Source of the DNA: JANQEU01 sp965601455
GTDB lineage: Bacteria; Bacteroidota; Bacteroidia; Cytophagales; Cyclobacteriaceae
Length of the DNA stretch: 64,000 nucleotides
Direction: 5' to 3'
Assembly: GCA_965601455.1 (NCBI GenBank)
Contig: OZ271831.1
Location: 372,001 to 436,000 of the forward strand
Shown here piece by piece: positions 9,098-17,859 of the stretch. The position numbers and the translations under genes are program-made. Positions within the stretch are counted from its first letter, which is position 1; each line of letters begins with the position of its first letter. The notes beneath the pieces are model-generated. The model did no database searches. It saw nothing but the letters and a program-made list of their open reading frames with translations, and had not been told where the DNA came from.

Positions 9098-9358
9098 TTA
9101 CGAAATTTTGATTTTCGTAGTGCGCTCAAAAGTTACTTGCTTGCCGAGTTCTTCCATCTGAAGTACGAAGTTGTGAACGGCCAGTCCAGGAAAATTGGTC
9201 ACTTCAACAGTATTGTCGTCTACCCAGTTTAATTCGGAAGATCGCATGCCACCTTTCTTGCGCATGGTGCTTTCGAACATTTTCTTGATGTCTTCGTCAG
9301 TTAGATCTTCTGCCTTCTTCTTGAATGGGCTTGGATGGATGAATAATGAATTAAGCAT
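9098..9358 (-). CDS. Small conserved-looking protein co-transcribed with sbtA
   Basis: Best start is the ATG at 9356-9358 (MLNSLFIHPSPFKKKAEDL), giving 86 residues; the frame also extends upstream to 9391 but with unlikely content. The product is soluble and charged (Lys/Glu rich), with no recognisable domain and no ferredoxin-like SbtB signature. It ends 9 bases before the sbtA start, so it is the first gene of the sbtA transcript. A regulatory or accessory role for the transporter is possible but unsupported by motif. Confidence 0.7.
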   Translation of the reverse strand: MLNSLFIHPSPFKKKAEDLTDEDIKKMFESTMRKKGGMRSSELNWVDDNTVEVTNFPGLAVHNFVLQMEELGKQVTFERTTKIKIS

Positions 9359-9429
9359 AATCGTAATTTGATTTTTGATTTCTCTACGCAAATGTGCATC
9401 TTCGAATTCATAATATTTTATTTAATTAT

Positions 9430-9450
9430 TTTATATAAAACATATATAAA
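9430..9450. promoter_or_regulatory. AT-rich inverted repeat in the sbtA/LysR intergenic region
   Basis: TTTATATA, a 5-base spacer (AAACA) and TATATAAA form a perfect 8-bp inverted repeat. It ends 5 bases before the LysR start codon, within a 97-base divergent intergenic region. LysR-type regulators typically bind AT-rich dyads between themselves and a divergent target, so this is a candidate auto-operator. The region is so AT-rich that a chance dyad is possible. Confidence 0.35.
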
Positions 9451-9455
9451 TATAT

Positions 9456-10376
9456 ATGCATTACACACTACATCAGCTAAGGATATTCCTTAAGATACAT
9501 GATTGTCAGAGCGTTACGAAGGCGGCGGAAGAGTTGCATTTAACACAACCTGCCGTCTCAATTCAATTAAAAAGGTTACAGGATCAATTTGAAATTCCCT
9601 TAACAGAGGTAATAGGAAGGCAGCTTTTCGTTACTGATTTTGGTAGACAGATTGCCACGGTAAGTAGAAAAATACTCCAGGAGGCGGATGTAATTAAGAC
9701 AACCATTGATCAGTATAAAGGATTGCTTACGGGAAAAATTGAGATTGCTGTAGTGTCAACAGGTAAGTACGTAATCCCATATTTTCTTCGTGCTTTTATG
9801 GAAAAACATCCTGGAGTTGAGATATCAATCGATGTGTCAAACAAATTGAAGGTAGTGGAAGGTCTGGCGAAAAATGAGAGTGACTTTTCATTGGTTTCCG
9901 TTCTACCGGAGAACATCCCTGTTAAAAAAATTGAGTTGATGGAGAATAGACTTCAACTGGTGGGAAGTGCTCGGTATAAGGACATGAAGATTACACCTAA
10001 GAATATAAATGAGCTGACGATGATTTACCGGGAAAAGGGTTCAGCAACACGAAATGCGATGGAGCGCTTTTTTAATGACAACAATATAGTTCCGAAGAAG
10101 AAGATGGAACTGGTGTCAAACGAAGCCGTAAAGCAAGCGGTAAATGCGGGTTTGGGATTCTCAATAATGCCTCTAATTGGTTTACGTAACCTTATTCAAA
10201 CGGGGAGTGTAAACATTTTCAAATACAAAGGATTGCCTATTATAACCCAGTGGAACCTGGTTTATAACCGAGATAAGGAACTAACTCCCGCAGAAATGGC
10301 ACTCCTTGAATTTATTGAAGAGAATAAACAACAGGTAATTAATGAGTCATTCGGTTTGGATCATATAGTCCTATAG
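9456..10376 (+). CDS. LysR-family transcriptional regulator, CbbR/CmpR-like
   Basis: A 306-residue LysR-type regulator. The winged helix-turn-helix spans about residues 1-62 (LRIFLKIHDCQSVTKAAEELHLTQPAVS). A substrate-binding effector domain of two alpha/beta lobes follows (about 90-295). The sequence style (LHQLRIFLKI.., KLxVVEGLAKNESDFSLVSV) resembles CbbR/CmpR regulators of carbon fixation and bicarbonate uptake. This fits its divergent position to the small gene plus sbtA. The effector is unknown. No RuBisCO or carboxysome gene is present in the window. Confidence 0.87.
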   Translation: MHYTLHQLRIFLKIHDCQSVTKAAEELHLTQPAVSIQLKRLQDQFEIPLTEVIGRQLFVTDFGRQIATVSRKILQEADVIKTTIDQYKGLLTGKIEIAVVSTGKYVIPYFLRAFMEKHPGVEISIDVSNKLKVVEGLAKNESDFSLVSVLPENIPVKKIELMENRLQLVGSARYKDMKITPKNINELTMIYREKGSATRNAMERFFNDNNIVPKKKMELVSNEAVKQAVNAGLGFSIMPLIGLRNLIQTGSVNIFKYKGLPIITQWNLVYNRDKELTPAEMALLEFIEENKQQVINESFGLDHIVL

Positions 10377-10424
10377 GTTCTTCCTAGTGAGCAAAACTAT
10401 GCTTCTTATAATGCGAATGTCTCA

Positions 10425-11243
10425 CTAAGTTCTGTGGGATTTACTCCTAAATCTCTTGTGATGGTCGATGATCTTTTGGTGCTCTACAAAATGAGCTAGA
10501 TCCCAGGCCAAAAGCTTGTAGGTTAATCCGGATGGATGGACTTCGTCGCTGAAAAAATCATCGATAGAGTTTTCTATGTTGTATCTGGCTTTCCACTTTT
10601 CAATAGTCACCTTGTCGGTATACGCATAGACATTAGGAATCTCACTTACGGTTATACTCAATTGATCTCCCAACATTTCCACTAGTTGTCCAAATATAAG
10701 CTGCATCAATGGAGTAAATGCCGGAAAAAGCTTGACAGGAGGCATGTTCGTGAATACTATCGGTGTATTCGGGTGATCAACTCTTATGGAGTTAATAAGT
10801 TTTTTCAGATCGTTCGACCATTTCCACAATCTATTCAGCTCAAAGGTGTCATTTCCACCCAATCCGATCACAATTAAATCGGGCTGCTTTACGTTCATTC
10901 TTGGTACCAACCACTGATTGACCTTGCGAGCAGTGAATCCACTCCTTGCAACTACTTTCCACTTAACAGGGATATTCAAATACTGTTGAATTCTTTGAGC
11001 AAAAAAACCGGCAAAGCCTTCTTCATGCGATTTTACCCCAACCCCAGCTACGGTGCTTTCGCCGAGGAGAACAATTGAAAGGCTTGTATTCTCAGAAGCT
11101 TCTGTATTCTCACTTCCTAATGCCTCGGGAAGGTCTGGCATATTCTTTTTGACTCTTACTGCTTGTCTATATAAAAAAGGCAATACTGGCACGGTCACCA
11201 ACACCCAAAGGAAATATCGTGAATAAAGGAGTATCTGATTCAT
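10425..11243 (-). CDS. SGNH/GDSL-type esterase
   Basis: A 272-residue protein with an N-terminal hydrophobic anchor (about residues 8-26). The SGNH blocks are in order: block I LLGESTVAGVGV (nucleophile Ser63), block III GLGGND (Asn131) and block V DEVHPSG (Asp233, His236). It probably removes ester groups such as acetyls from carbohydrates or lipids in the periplasm. It is the last gene of a three-gene operon (alpha/beta hydrolase, sulfatase, SGNH) with 14 bases between it and the sulfatase. That pairing suggests processing of sulfated and acylated polysaccharides, which is inference. Confidence 0.85.
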   Translation of the reverse strand: MNQILLYSRYFLWVLVTVPVLPFLYRQAVRVKKNMPDLPEALGSENTEASENTSLSIVLLGESTVAGVGVKSHEEGFAGFFAQRIQQYLNIPVKWKVVARSGFTARKVNQWLVPRMNVKQPDLIVIGLGGNDTFELNRLWKWSNDLKKLINSIRVDHPNTPIVFTNMPPVKLFPAFTPLMQLIFGQLVEMLGDQLSITVSEIPNVYAYTDKVTIEKWKARYNIENSIDDFFSDEVHPSGLTYKLLAWDLAHFVEHQKIIDHHKRFRSKSHRT

Positions 11244-11257
11244 TCAACCAAGACAGA

Positions 11258-12808
11258 TTAGTTTTTCATAAAGTCAATCTGTTTCCATTCAAAATCAATG
11301 CTATCATTACGCTGTGGAATTCCCGGGGTGCTTCTTCCGCTTTCAATGTAGCTTTTTAACAGAGATTGGAGTTGACTAACAACATTCCAATTTGGAGCCA
11401 ATACGTTGTTTGATTCAGCGGGATCAAGTGTTAGATTATACAATTGCCTGAATGGCATAGAATCCAACGCTGCTTGATGTTTCTTTGCGTTGGGATAACT
11501 CCAACCTCCTGAACCACCGGTTAGTATTAGTTTCCAGGGTCCTCTCCGGATTGCAAATTCTCCGTCAATTGAATGCTGTACCATAGCCTCTCTTTCGTAT
11601 CCGGATTCATTACCTGTTAGTAAGGGAAGCATCGAAAAGCTATCCACTCCTTCATTGGCATCAAGCTGTTGATTCGTTATATCCGCTATAGTAGCAAATA
11701 AATCAGTAGTACTTACTAGCGCATTACTTTGTGAGTTTCTCTGAATTGTAGCGGGCCATTTAACAATAAATGGGACGCGATGACCCCCTTCATAAATATC
11801 GGCTTTATGGCCACGAAATTGTTTACTTGGGAAATGACCCATCGATAACATTTCTTCAATTCCCGCGGCAGGAGAACACCCATTGTCGGAAGTGAATATC
11901 ACGATCGTATTGTCGTTGAGGTCAATGGAAGATAGTGTATTAACGAGCTTTCCTATATAGTCATCTATCATTAACACAAAATCGCCATAGTCGTTGAGAT
12001 TACTTTTTCCTTTCCATGCTTTTGTTGGAAGAATTGGGGTATGAGGAGAGGGTAGAGCCAGGTATAGAAAAAATGGAGTCTCCGATTTTCCGGCCTGTCT
12101 GACAAACTCTATTGCTTTTTCAAATACATGAGGAGTTACTTCCTCATGGACAAAATCCTCAGCTGTAGGGCCCTCACGCCACCAGGAATATTTTCCTGTA
12201 TTCACGGTATTGGCTGTGGGTGTAGCAGTGGCTTTTCCATTCTCGACGTATACATAAGGAGCCATATCAAGAGAAGCGGCGTGGCCATAGGCATAATCAA
12301 AGCCTAGATCATTTGGGGAGTGCCCAATTGGCTTTGAGAAATCGATGAGATTGAAATCTCCAGGATTCCATCCGGGACCTGTTGTATCCTTGGCGAGGTA
12401 ATGCCAATTCCATCCAAGATGCCATTTACCTATAAAACCAGTATAATAACCACTCCTTTTCAACAGTGAAGCTACGGTAGTTTGATCCATTGAAATGAGT
12501 GCTGGAGACTTTCCGGTTAGTACGCCGTTCTTCAGTCTTGTTCTCCAGCTGTATCTTCCAGTTAGGATGCCATAGCGTGTTGGTGTGCAGACAGACGAAG
12601 AGCTGTGTGCATCAGTGAATTGCATTCCCTCGGAAGCCAACTGATCAATGTTTGGGGTTTTTATTTTGCCATCTGGATTATAAACTGAAACATCCCCGTA
12701 ACCCAAATCATCAGCCAGAATGTATATGATATTTGGTTTTTTCTCAGGTTCGGGAGTACAGGAAACCAGGAGCAGGCATACACATAAAAGAGAGGTCCAA
12801 TTTCTCAT
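11258..12808 (-). CDS. Type I (formylglycine) sulfatase lipoprotein
   Basis: Start chosen at the ATG ending at 12808, because it yields a clean lipoprotein signal (MRNWTSLLCVCLLLVSC) and avoids a 14-base overlap with the upstream gene; the frame extends six codons further. Metal ligands ADD appear at residues 32-34. The sulfatase signature CTPTRYGILTGR places Cys74 as the residue converted to formylglycine, and GKWHLG follows. A C-terminal sulfatase subdomain completes about 516 residues. Substrate is not deducible; marine Bacteroidota use such enzymes on algal sulfated glycans. A formylglycine-generating enzyme is needed but is not in the window. Confidence 0.93.
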   Translation of the reverse strand: MRNWTSLLCVCLLLVSCTPEPEKKPNIIYILADDLGYGDVSVYNPDGKIKTPNIDQLASEGMQFTDAHSSSSVCTPTRYGILTGRYSWRTRLKNGVLTGKSPALISMDQTTVASLLKRSGYYTGFIGKWHLGWNWHYLAKDTTGPGWNPGDFNLIDFSKPIGHSPNDLGFDYAYGHAASLDMAPYVYVENGKATATPTANTVNTGKYSWWREGPTAEDFVHEEVTPHVFEKAIEFVRQAGKSETPFFLYLALPSPHTPILPTKAWKGKSNLNDYGDFVLMIDDYIGKLVNTLSSIDLNDNTIVIFTSDNGCSPAAGIEEMLSMGHFPSKQFRGHKADIYEGGHRVPFIVKWPATIQRNSQSNALVSTTDLFATIADITNQQLDANEGVDSFSMLPLLTGNESGYEREAMVQHSIDGEFAIRRGPWKLILTGGSGGWSYPNAKKHQAALDSMPFRQLYNLTLDPAESNNVLAPNWNVVSQLQSLLKSYIESGRSTPGIPQRNDSIDFEWKQIDFMKN

Positions 12809-12812
12809 GTGA

Positions 12813-13739
12813 TTAGATCTCATCAAAGAAGTTTATGGTTTCTTCTACGCTTTTTTTTGGTCTTTCTTCCATCGGTACATGACCCGTTTGTTTCATAATA
12901 TGAATTCGGGAATTTGCAATTTGACTATCAAATCGGGAGGCATCAGACACCGGTATCCAGGTGTCATCTTCGCCCCAAATGATTAGTGTCGGAGATTTAA
13001 TATTCGAAAGGAGAGGTGAAAGGTCGCCATACTCCGTTTTAGCCCGATCGATAAATGCCTGTCGGTTTCCTTCCCGGAGCACCATTTGATGATAGCGATC
13101 AATAATATCTTCGGTCACCTTTGAGTCATCCCAGTAGACTTGCTTAAGATTGTCCTCAGTAATGGATCTTGGGGTGAAATACTTGATAATGCTATTTAGT
13201 ACAGGGGTACGAGCCAAGGTGAATATCCATGGAAGGTCTTTGTTGGAAATCAGTCCGGAAGCATCGATCAAAACAAGTTTTTTAACACGATCTGGGTATG
13301 TGCCAGCAAAGCTCCAGGAGATATTTCCACCCAAGCTGTTTCCGACCAGGTACATACTATCAATTTCTAGTTCATCAAGGAAGTCCTTCAGGAAGTTGGT
13401 ATATCCCTCGATGGAATAGTCAGCCTTTGGGTCAGGTCCTGTTAAGCCAAACGCGGGGATATCCATGCGAATGATACGGTAGTCTTTTTTTAATTCACGA
13501 GTCCAATCATCCCATGTATGAAGCGAGGCGGCAGTACCATGGATTAGCACGACTGGCATCCCTGTTCCTTCATCACGGTAGTGAACTTCCATTCCGTTAA
13601 CAGAAAGAAATTTAGACTCCGTATTGGTATAAATTTCATTCAGCTCATCTGAAGGAATGTCTGGTGAGATCTGCAAAAGCAAAAGAATGAGGATGATCAG
13701 TCCCGAAATGAAAAGGAGTCTTTTCCTGCTCATTGACAA
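12813..13739 (-). CDS. Membrane-anchored alpha/beta hydrolase
   Basis: A 308-residue protein with one N-terminal membrane helix (residues 8-24) and an alpha/beta-hydrolase domain facing the periplasm. The oxyanion motif is VVLIHGTAAS (63-72). The nucleophile elbow is VGNSLGGN (Ser135), the acid is Asp258/259 in WGEDD, and the base is His287 in TGHVPMEERP. The pattern matches haloalkane-dehalogenase/meta-cleavage-hydrolase relatives, but Ser rather than Asp at the elbow indicates an esterase or C-C hydrolase type. It heads the operon with the sulfatase and SGNH genes. Substrate unknown. Confidence 0.87.
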   Translation of the reverse strand: MSMSRKRLLFISGLIILILLLLQISPDIPSDELNEIYTNTESKFLSVNGMEVHYRDEGTGMPVVLIHGTAASLHTWDDWTRELKKDYRIIRMDIPAFGLTGPDPKADYSIEGYTNFLKDFLDELEIDSMYLVGNSLGGNISWSFAGTYPDRVKKLVLIDASGLISNKDLPWIFTLARTPVLNSIIKYFTPRSITEDNLKQVYWDDSKVTEDIIDRYHQMVLREGNRQAFIDRAKTEYGDLSPLLSNIKSPTLIIWGEDDTWIPVSDASRFDSQIANSRIHIMKQTGHVPMEERPKKSVEETINFFDEI

Positions 13740-13823
13740 TGTTTAGATTGTTTCTCTGAAAAATATTCAAATATCCTGTGATGATTTCTGTTTTGGTGCG
13801 AATAATTAGCAAAAGACACACAA

Positions 13824-14309
13824 TTGAAAGAATCTGACTTCATACAGACGTTGATAGATCACAAGAATATGATCTATCAAATCTGTTGGACGTACTCCAG
13901 GGTAGAAGAAGATCGGAAAGATCTCGAGCAGGAGATAATCTATCAACTGTGGAGGTCGTTCAAACGATTTGACGGTCGGGTAAAAATCTCTACCTGGATT
14001 TACCGGGTAGCATTGAACACAGCTATTTCCTTTATTCGGAAAGAGACAAAAGTTCAAAGAATACATTTCTCGGATGAATATCTTTTGGAATATAACCACC
14101 CAGAGGATGATAAATCGGCAGAACTTGAAATACTAAAAGAGATCATTGATGAATTACCGCCATTCGACAAGGCGTTAATGCTCCTTTTCCTGGAAGAGCA
14201 TAGTTATCGTGAAATTGGAGAAATACTAGGCATGAGTGAAACGAATGTGGGCTCCAGAATTTCCCGGATAAGGAAAACATTAAAAGCAGCATTCGAAAAG
14301 AAAAATTAA
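13824..14309 (+). CDS. ECF-type RNA polymerase sigma factor
   Basis: A 161-residue sigma-70 family protein with only regions 2 and 4. Region 2 contains DLEQEIIYQLWRSF and STWIYRVALNTAISFIRK. Region 4 has the helix-turn-helix YREIGEILGMSETNVGSRISR. No ATG lies upstream of the region-2 start in this frame before the in-frame stop at 13803-13805. The likely start is therefore the TTG at 13824, and the next ATG (MIYQIC) would cut region 2. It is followed 3 bases later by a membrane protein that may be its partner, and it is divergent from the hydrolase operon. Confidence 0.88.
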   Translation: MKESDFIQTLIDHKNMIYQICWTYSRVEEDRKDLEQEIIYQLWRSFKRFDGRVKISTWIYRVALNTAISFIRKETKVQRIHFSDEYLLEYNHPEDDKSAELEILKEIIDELPPFDKALMLLFLEEHSYREIGEILGMSETNVGSRISRIRKTLKAAFEKKN

Positions 14310-14312
14310 CAG

Positions 14313-14924
14313 ATGATGGAAAAAGAAATAATGAACTTGTGGAGGAGTCAAAATCAAAAACTTGACGAAAATCTGGAATTAAATACACGGATATTGAAGC
14401 AAATGAACTTGAGCAAAATGGAGCGATCCCTTTCCAGACCCCTTAGAGCTGAGTACATGAATATTGTTTTAACATCATTGTTTATTATCTACATGCTTGT
14501 CTTATCGGTTCTTCTAGTAGACCTGGTCAGGTTTAGTATCCCCGGTTTCATTGCCTCGGTGAGCGCATCGGCGGTTATATTATTTTCTATTGCGAGAGTT
14601 CGAGGTATTCATTCAATAAACGAATTTGATATTTCAGTTCTGGTCAGACAAAAAAGATACAGTGACGTAACAAGGATGATGATTCGTTTAAGTAAATGGG
14701 ACTTGTTCTTCGGTGTTTTATCCGCTTTAACAATGTGGCCAATTATACTTTATACCGGTTTCGAGGTTGATGTATATGAGGAGGTGAGTTGGTTACTCGG
14801 GTTCCTTGGGGTTTGTTTAGTCGTAATACTTCCTGTCATCTATTGGTTTTATGGTTATTATCGTAAGAAAATGCAAGATGTAAATGAGCTGTTGGAAGAG
14901 TTAGCTGAGTTGGAAAAATCTTGA
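14313..14924 (+). CDS. Integral membrane protein, possible anti-sigma partner
   Basis: A 203-residue protein with a soluble N-terminal segment of about 50 residues beginning EIMNLWRSQNQKLDENLELN. Four membrane helices follow (about 50-71, 75-93, 130-148 and 158-178), then a charged C-terminal tail. It starts 3 bases after the ECF sigma stop, so the two are co-transcribed and possibly coupled. It lacks a zinc-binding anti-sigma (ZAS) motif and any FecR-like domain. The anti-sigma role is therefore inferred from position only. Confidence 0.72.
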   Translation: MMEKEIMNLWRSQNQKLDENLELNTRILKQMNLSKMERSLSRPLRAEYMNIVLTSLFIIYMLVLSVLLVDLVRFSIPGFIASVSASAVILFSIARVRGIHSINEFDISVLVRQKRYSDVTRMMIRLSKWDLFFGVLSALTMWPIILYTGFEVDVYEEVSWLLGFLGVCLVVILPVIYWFYGYYRKKMQDVNELLEELAELEKS

Positions 14925-14926
14925 TT

Positions 14927-15184
14927 TTAGCTTTCCCATTCCTTCAACCATTTGTGCTCGAGGAGGTCGCTTTTAATAAAGGGGTCCCCGTAGACAACAT
15001 CCTTTGCTGTCATCAAGTTTTCAGATTCGAAAAGAATAAGTCCACCGGAGTGATCCACAAAAGGTCCACCCTTATACTCGGGAAGCTTTCTTTCTTTCCA
15101 GTAAAGAGCATGTGAACGTGCGGTATTTGCAACTTCGTCCAGATGGTCTTTCTTCATAAAGTAGAAGTATGCAAAGTATTTCAT
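14927..15184 (-). CDS. YCII-related (dimeric alpha-beta barrel) protein
   Basis: Start set at the ATG ending at 15184 because the YCII fold begins with MKYFAYFYFMKKDHLDEV; the frame runs 24 codons further upstream with unrelated content. The 85-residue product has the family layout: a first beta strand, HALYWKERK, then YKGGPFVDHSGGLILFE, and a final FIKSDLLEHKWLKEW. YCII proteins form ferredoxin-like dimers with mostly unknown enzymatic roles. Its stop lies 2 bases from the convergent membrane-protein stop, leaving no room for a separate terminator. Confidence 0.78.
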   Translation of the reverse strand: MKYFAYFYFMKKDHLDEVANTARSHALYWKERKLPEYKGGPFVDHSGGLILFESENLMTAKDVVYGDPFIKSDLLEHKWLKEWES

Positions 15185-15313
15185 ATGATATAGGATTGTC
15201 TTTAATTGATTAAACGGAATATCCCTTTCGCTACATAGCAAATTGATATTTATCATCGATTTTTTGGTCTGAAATCACACGTTGCTCATCTTTAAACAAA
15301 TAACTAATTGGAT

Positions 15314-16174
15314 ATGAGTCAAAGAGTTTGGTTAATCACGGGATGCTCTACCGGTTTCGGGCGTGAGCTGGTAAAAATTGTAGCTGAGAAAGGAGAGGTC
15401 GCCATTGGTACAGTAAGAAAAGAAGACCAGGTTGATTCCCTTGAATCGATTGACAGAGAGTTGGTAAAGGGATTAGTATTGGATGTTCAAAAACCTGAGA
15501 CTATTCAAAAAGCTGCAAAATGGATTGAGGAGCATTATGGCAGATTGGATGTGTTAGTGAATAATGCAGGATATGGTTCATTAGGTCCGGTGGAGGAGAC
15601 AACTGATGAGGAGATGATTCGACAGTTTGATGTGAACGTCTTCGGTTGTGTACGGATGATCCAGTTGGCTCTACCATTTATGAGGAAGCAGAAATCTGGA
15701 AATATTTTAAATATTACTTCTATTGCCGGACTAAATGGATTCCCTGGTGTAGGAATATACAATGGGAGCAAATTTGCGTTGGAAGGAATTGGGGAAGCAC
15801 TGGCGCATGAGGTAGTTCATCTAGGTATCCATGTGACCAATATCGAACCAGGCCCTTTTCGGACTGACTGGGCGGGAAGATCCGCAACCTATTACGAAAC
15901 CACCATTGCTGATTATGAGGAATCGGCCATCAAAAATATGGGTGCCATTGAAGGAAATAGTGGAAAACAAATTGGTGACCCGATACGAGCAGCAAAAGCC
16001 ATGTATGAAGTCACCACTCTTGATTCCCCTCCCGTCCATTTGCCCTTAGGCGCACCGGCATACAAGCGAGCGCGAATCAAATTCACTGAAATTCTGCAGG
16101 AAATTGATCGATATGAAAGCGTTGGCTTCCCAACAGATTACTCAGAAAAAGAGTTGAAGGAGCTTGATGGTTAG
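15314..16174 (+). CDS. Short-chain dehydrogenase/reductase
   Basis: Start taken as the ATG at 15314 (MSQRVWLITG), as the upstream TTG at 15308 adds only two residues. A classical SDR of 286 residues: nucleotide-binding TGCSTGFG near residues 9-16, NNAGYG (about 86-91), catalytic Ser in NITSIAG, and YNGSKFA carrying the Tyr and Lys. The glycine-motif style and the loss of a clear Asp after beta-2 (GTVRKEDQ) suggest NADP(H) use. Substrate is unknown. It is a single gene, with a terminator-like repeat overlapping its stop codon. Confidence 0.9.
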   Translation: MSQRVWLITGCSTGFGRELVKIVAEKGEVAIGTVRKEDQVDSLESIDRELVKGLVLDVQKPETIQKAAKWIEEHYGRLDVLVNNAGYGSLGPVEETTDEEMIRQFDVNVFGCVRMIQLALPFMRKQKSGNILNITSIAGLNGFPGVGIYNGSKFALEGIGEALAHEVVHLGIHVTNIEPGPFRTDWAGRSATYYETTIADYEESAIKNMGAIEGNSGKQIGDPIRAAKAMYEVTTLDSPPVHLPLGAPAYKRARIKFTEILQEIDRYESVGFPTDYSEKELKELDG

Positions 16175-16244
16175 GTAAGCAATTTTTTGAAATTCCTTCG
16201 TTTTTGGTGGTGTTAATGGGTTGCTTACTTTAAATGCTTACCTA
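16172..16244 (+). promoter_or_regulatory. Three-arm inverted/direct repeat in the leader before DUF1800
   Basis: Arm A, TAGGTAAGCA at 16172-16181 (overlapping the SDR stop), is the exact complement of arm C, TGCTTACCTA at 16235-16244. A second arm, B (TTGCTTAC, 16221-16228), pairs perfectly with GTAAGCAA (16175-16182). A can therefore pair with B or C but not both, and B and C form a direct GCTTAC repeat. It may act as a switchable leader, a terminator or a multi-site operator; no RNA family is recognised. Confidence 0.3.
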
Positions 16245-16295
16245 TACGTTGTTAACAATTCAATATCTTTATAGGAAGGCTAATCTTTATCTGCT

Positions 16296-17858
16296 ATGGG
16301 ATCAAGCTTGGGAATCCAATCATATGATGGAGAGTGGAGTAGCGTCCAAACGCTTCACCTATTAAAAAGAACGTTGTTTGGAGTCACTCCGGAAGAGTTT
16401 TCCAATTTCGCACCCCTGAACCTCCAACAGTCTTTGGATAAACTGATCCAGGAATCAACGATACTTTCGCCTCCAATTAATGACTATAGTTTTGATCCTC
16501 AATATCAAGATGAAGATATTGAAATCGGTGATCCGTGGATCGAAGCACCAGCTGGAAAACTTGATGAGATTCGTATCCAGTCCCTAAAAGCCTGGATGGT
16601 AGGGAATATTCTCAGTCAAGGATCAACGATCCACGAAAAGATGGTCCTCTTTTGGCACAATCTACTAGTCACACAATTCATTGGTGTTATGTTACCAAAA
16701 GCATCCTGGCAATATTGTGAGATGTTGCATGAGAATGCTTTGGGTAGTTATCGGAATTTGATCAAGAGGATCACCATAGATCCTTCCATGTTATACTATC
16801 TAAATGGAGGATGGAATAAGAAAGAAGCTCCCGATGAGAACTATGCCAGGGAATTGCAGGAGCTATTTTGTCTCGGTAAGGGTCCGGATTCCAGATATAC
16901 TGAAGAGGATGTGCGATCGGCTGCCAGAGTGCTAACAGGATGGTATGTTCCCAATGATCAAGTGAACGGATTTGGAGCTTTAAGATCTCAATTTATCGAA
17001 CAACGACATGATTCTGACGATAAGAGGTTCTCCGATTTCTACGGTAATGCGATTATTACTGGTAGAAAAGGAAAAGAGGGTGCAAACGAAACCGATGAGC
17101 TCATTGATCTCATTCTAAACCAGGAGGAGACTTCCCGCTACATATGTAGAAGGTTGTTTAACTTTTTTGTAGATCCAATTATTACCGAGGATATCGAGGA
17201 TAACGTAATTAGACCGCTGGCAAAGGTGTTTCGAGATTCTGATTTTGAGATCATCCCGGTTCTGAAAGTCTTGTTCTCAAGTGAAGTATTTTATGATAAG
17301 GCATTTCTAGGAGCAACCATTAAGACTCCGGCAGACAGTCTTCTGGGGTTGTGTAGAACTTTAGGATGGAAGCAGGAAGCAGGATTGTACGAAAGATTTT
17401 TGCAGAATACTGAGCTTTTAGAAGCAATGTCCAGATGTGGTATGGAATTGGGTGAACCACCCTCGGTTGCGGGTTGGAAAGCATTTTACCAGGAACCTAG
17501 TTTCGATAAGCTTTGGATCACAACACAATCAATTCAAACACGGTCGTTCTATCAGGATTACATTATAAATTCTGTTGACCTAACCGAGTTTGTCCGCCAG
17601 TTTGACACACCGGAAGATCCTCGGTTATTGATCATAAAGTCAGCAGAGTTGTTATTGGGAATAGAACTCGATGACGGAGTCATATCGGAATTAATATCTG
17701 CGTTACTGGCAGGTCAGCAGAATGAACTGTACTGGACATCAGCCTGGAAGCAATTTGTTTCGGATCCAGGTAATGTAGAAAATAAAGGTATTGTTGAAGT
17801 CAGGTTAAAATCTCTATATAAGGCAATGATTCATCTGGAAGAGTATCAATTATTCTAG
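16296..17858 (+). CDS. DUF1800 domain protein (first copy)
   Basis: A 520-residue protein of the DUF1800 family, which is large and helical. Recognisable motifs are LLKRTLFGVTPEE at the start, KMVLFWHNLLVTQ (about 110-123), the hallmark ENYARELQELFCLGKGP, a YTEEDVRSAARVLTGW stretch, and IKTPADSLLGLCRTLGW in the second half. No signal peptide is visible, although family members are often exported. The DUF1501 gene begins one base after its stop codon, as in most genomes carrying these families. Function of the pair is unknown. Confidence 0.9.
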   Translation: MGSSLGIQSYDGEWSSVQTLHLLKRTLFGVTPEEFSNFAPLNLQQSLDKLIQESTILSPPINDYSFDPQYQDEDIEIGDPWIEAPAGKLDEIRIQSLKAWMVGNILSQGSTIHEKMVLFWHNLLVTQFIGVMLPKASWQYCEMLHENALGSYRNLIKRITIDPSMLYYLNGGWNKKEAPDENYARELQELFCLGKGPDSRYTEEDVRSAARVLTGWYVPNDQVNGFGALRSQFIEQRHDSDDKRFSDFYGNAIITGRKGKEGANETDELIDLILNQEETSRYICRRLFNFFVDPIITEDIEDNVIRPLAKVFRDSDFEIIPVLKVLFSSEVFYDKAFLGATIKTPADSLLGLCRTLGWKQEAGLYERFLQNTELLEAMSRCGMELGEPPSVAGWKAFYQEPSFDKLWITTQSIQTRSFYQDYIINSVDLTEFVRQFDTPEDPRLLIIKSAELLLGIELDDGVISELISALLAGQQNELYWTSAWKQFVSDPGNVENKGIVEVRLKSLYKAMIHLEEYQLF

Positions 17859-17859
17859 T

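Noticed and set aside
8081..9358. Carbon-fixation locus (carboxysome or RuBisCO)
   Set aside because: Only the transporter, a small gene and the regulator are present; no carboxylase or shell gene is seen.
10385..10427. TAGTGAG/CTCACTA inverted repeat between LysR and SGNH genes as a terminator
   Set aside because: The 7-bp arms are separated by 29 bases, there is no T run, and one arm overlaps the SGNH stop codon; support is too weak.
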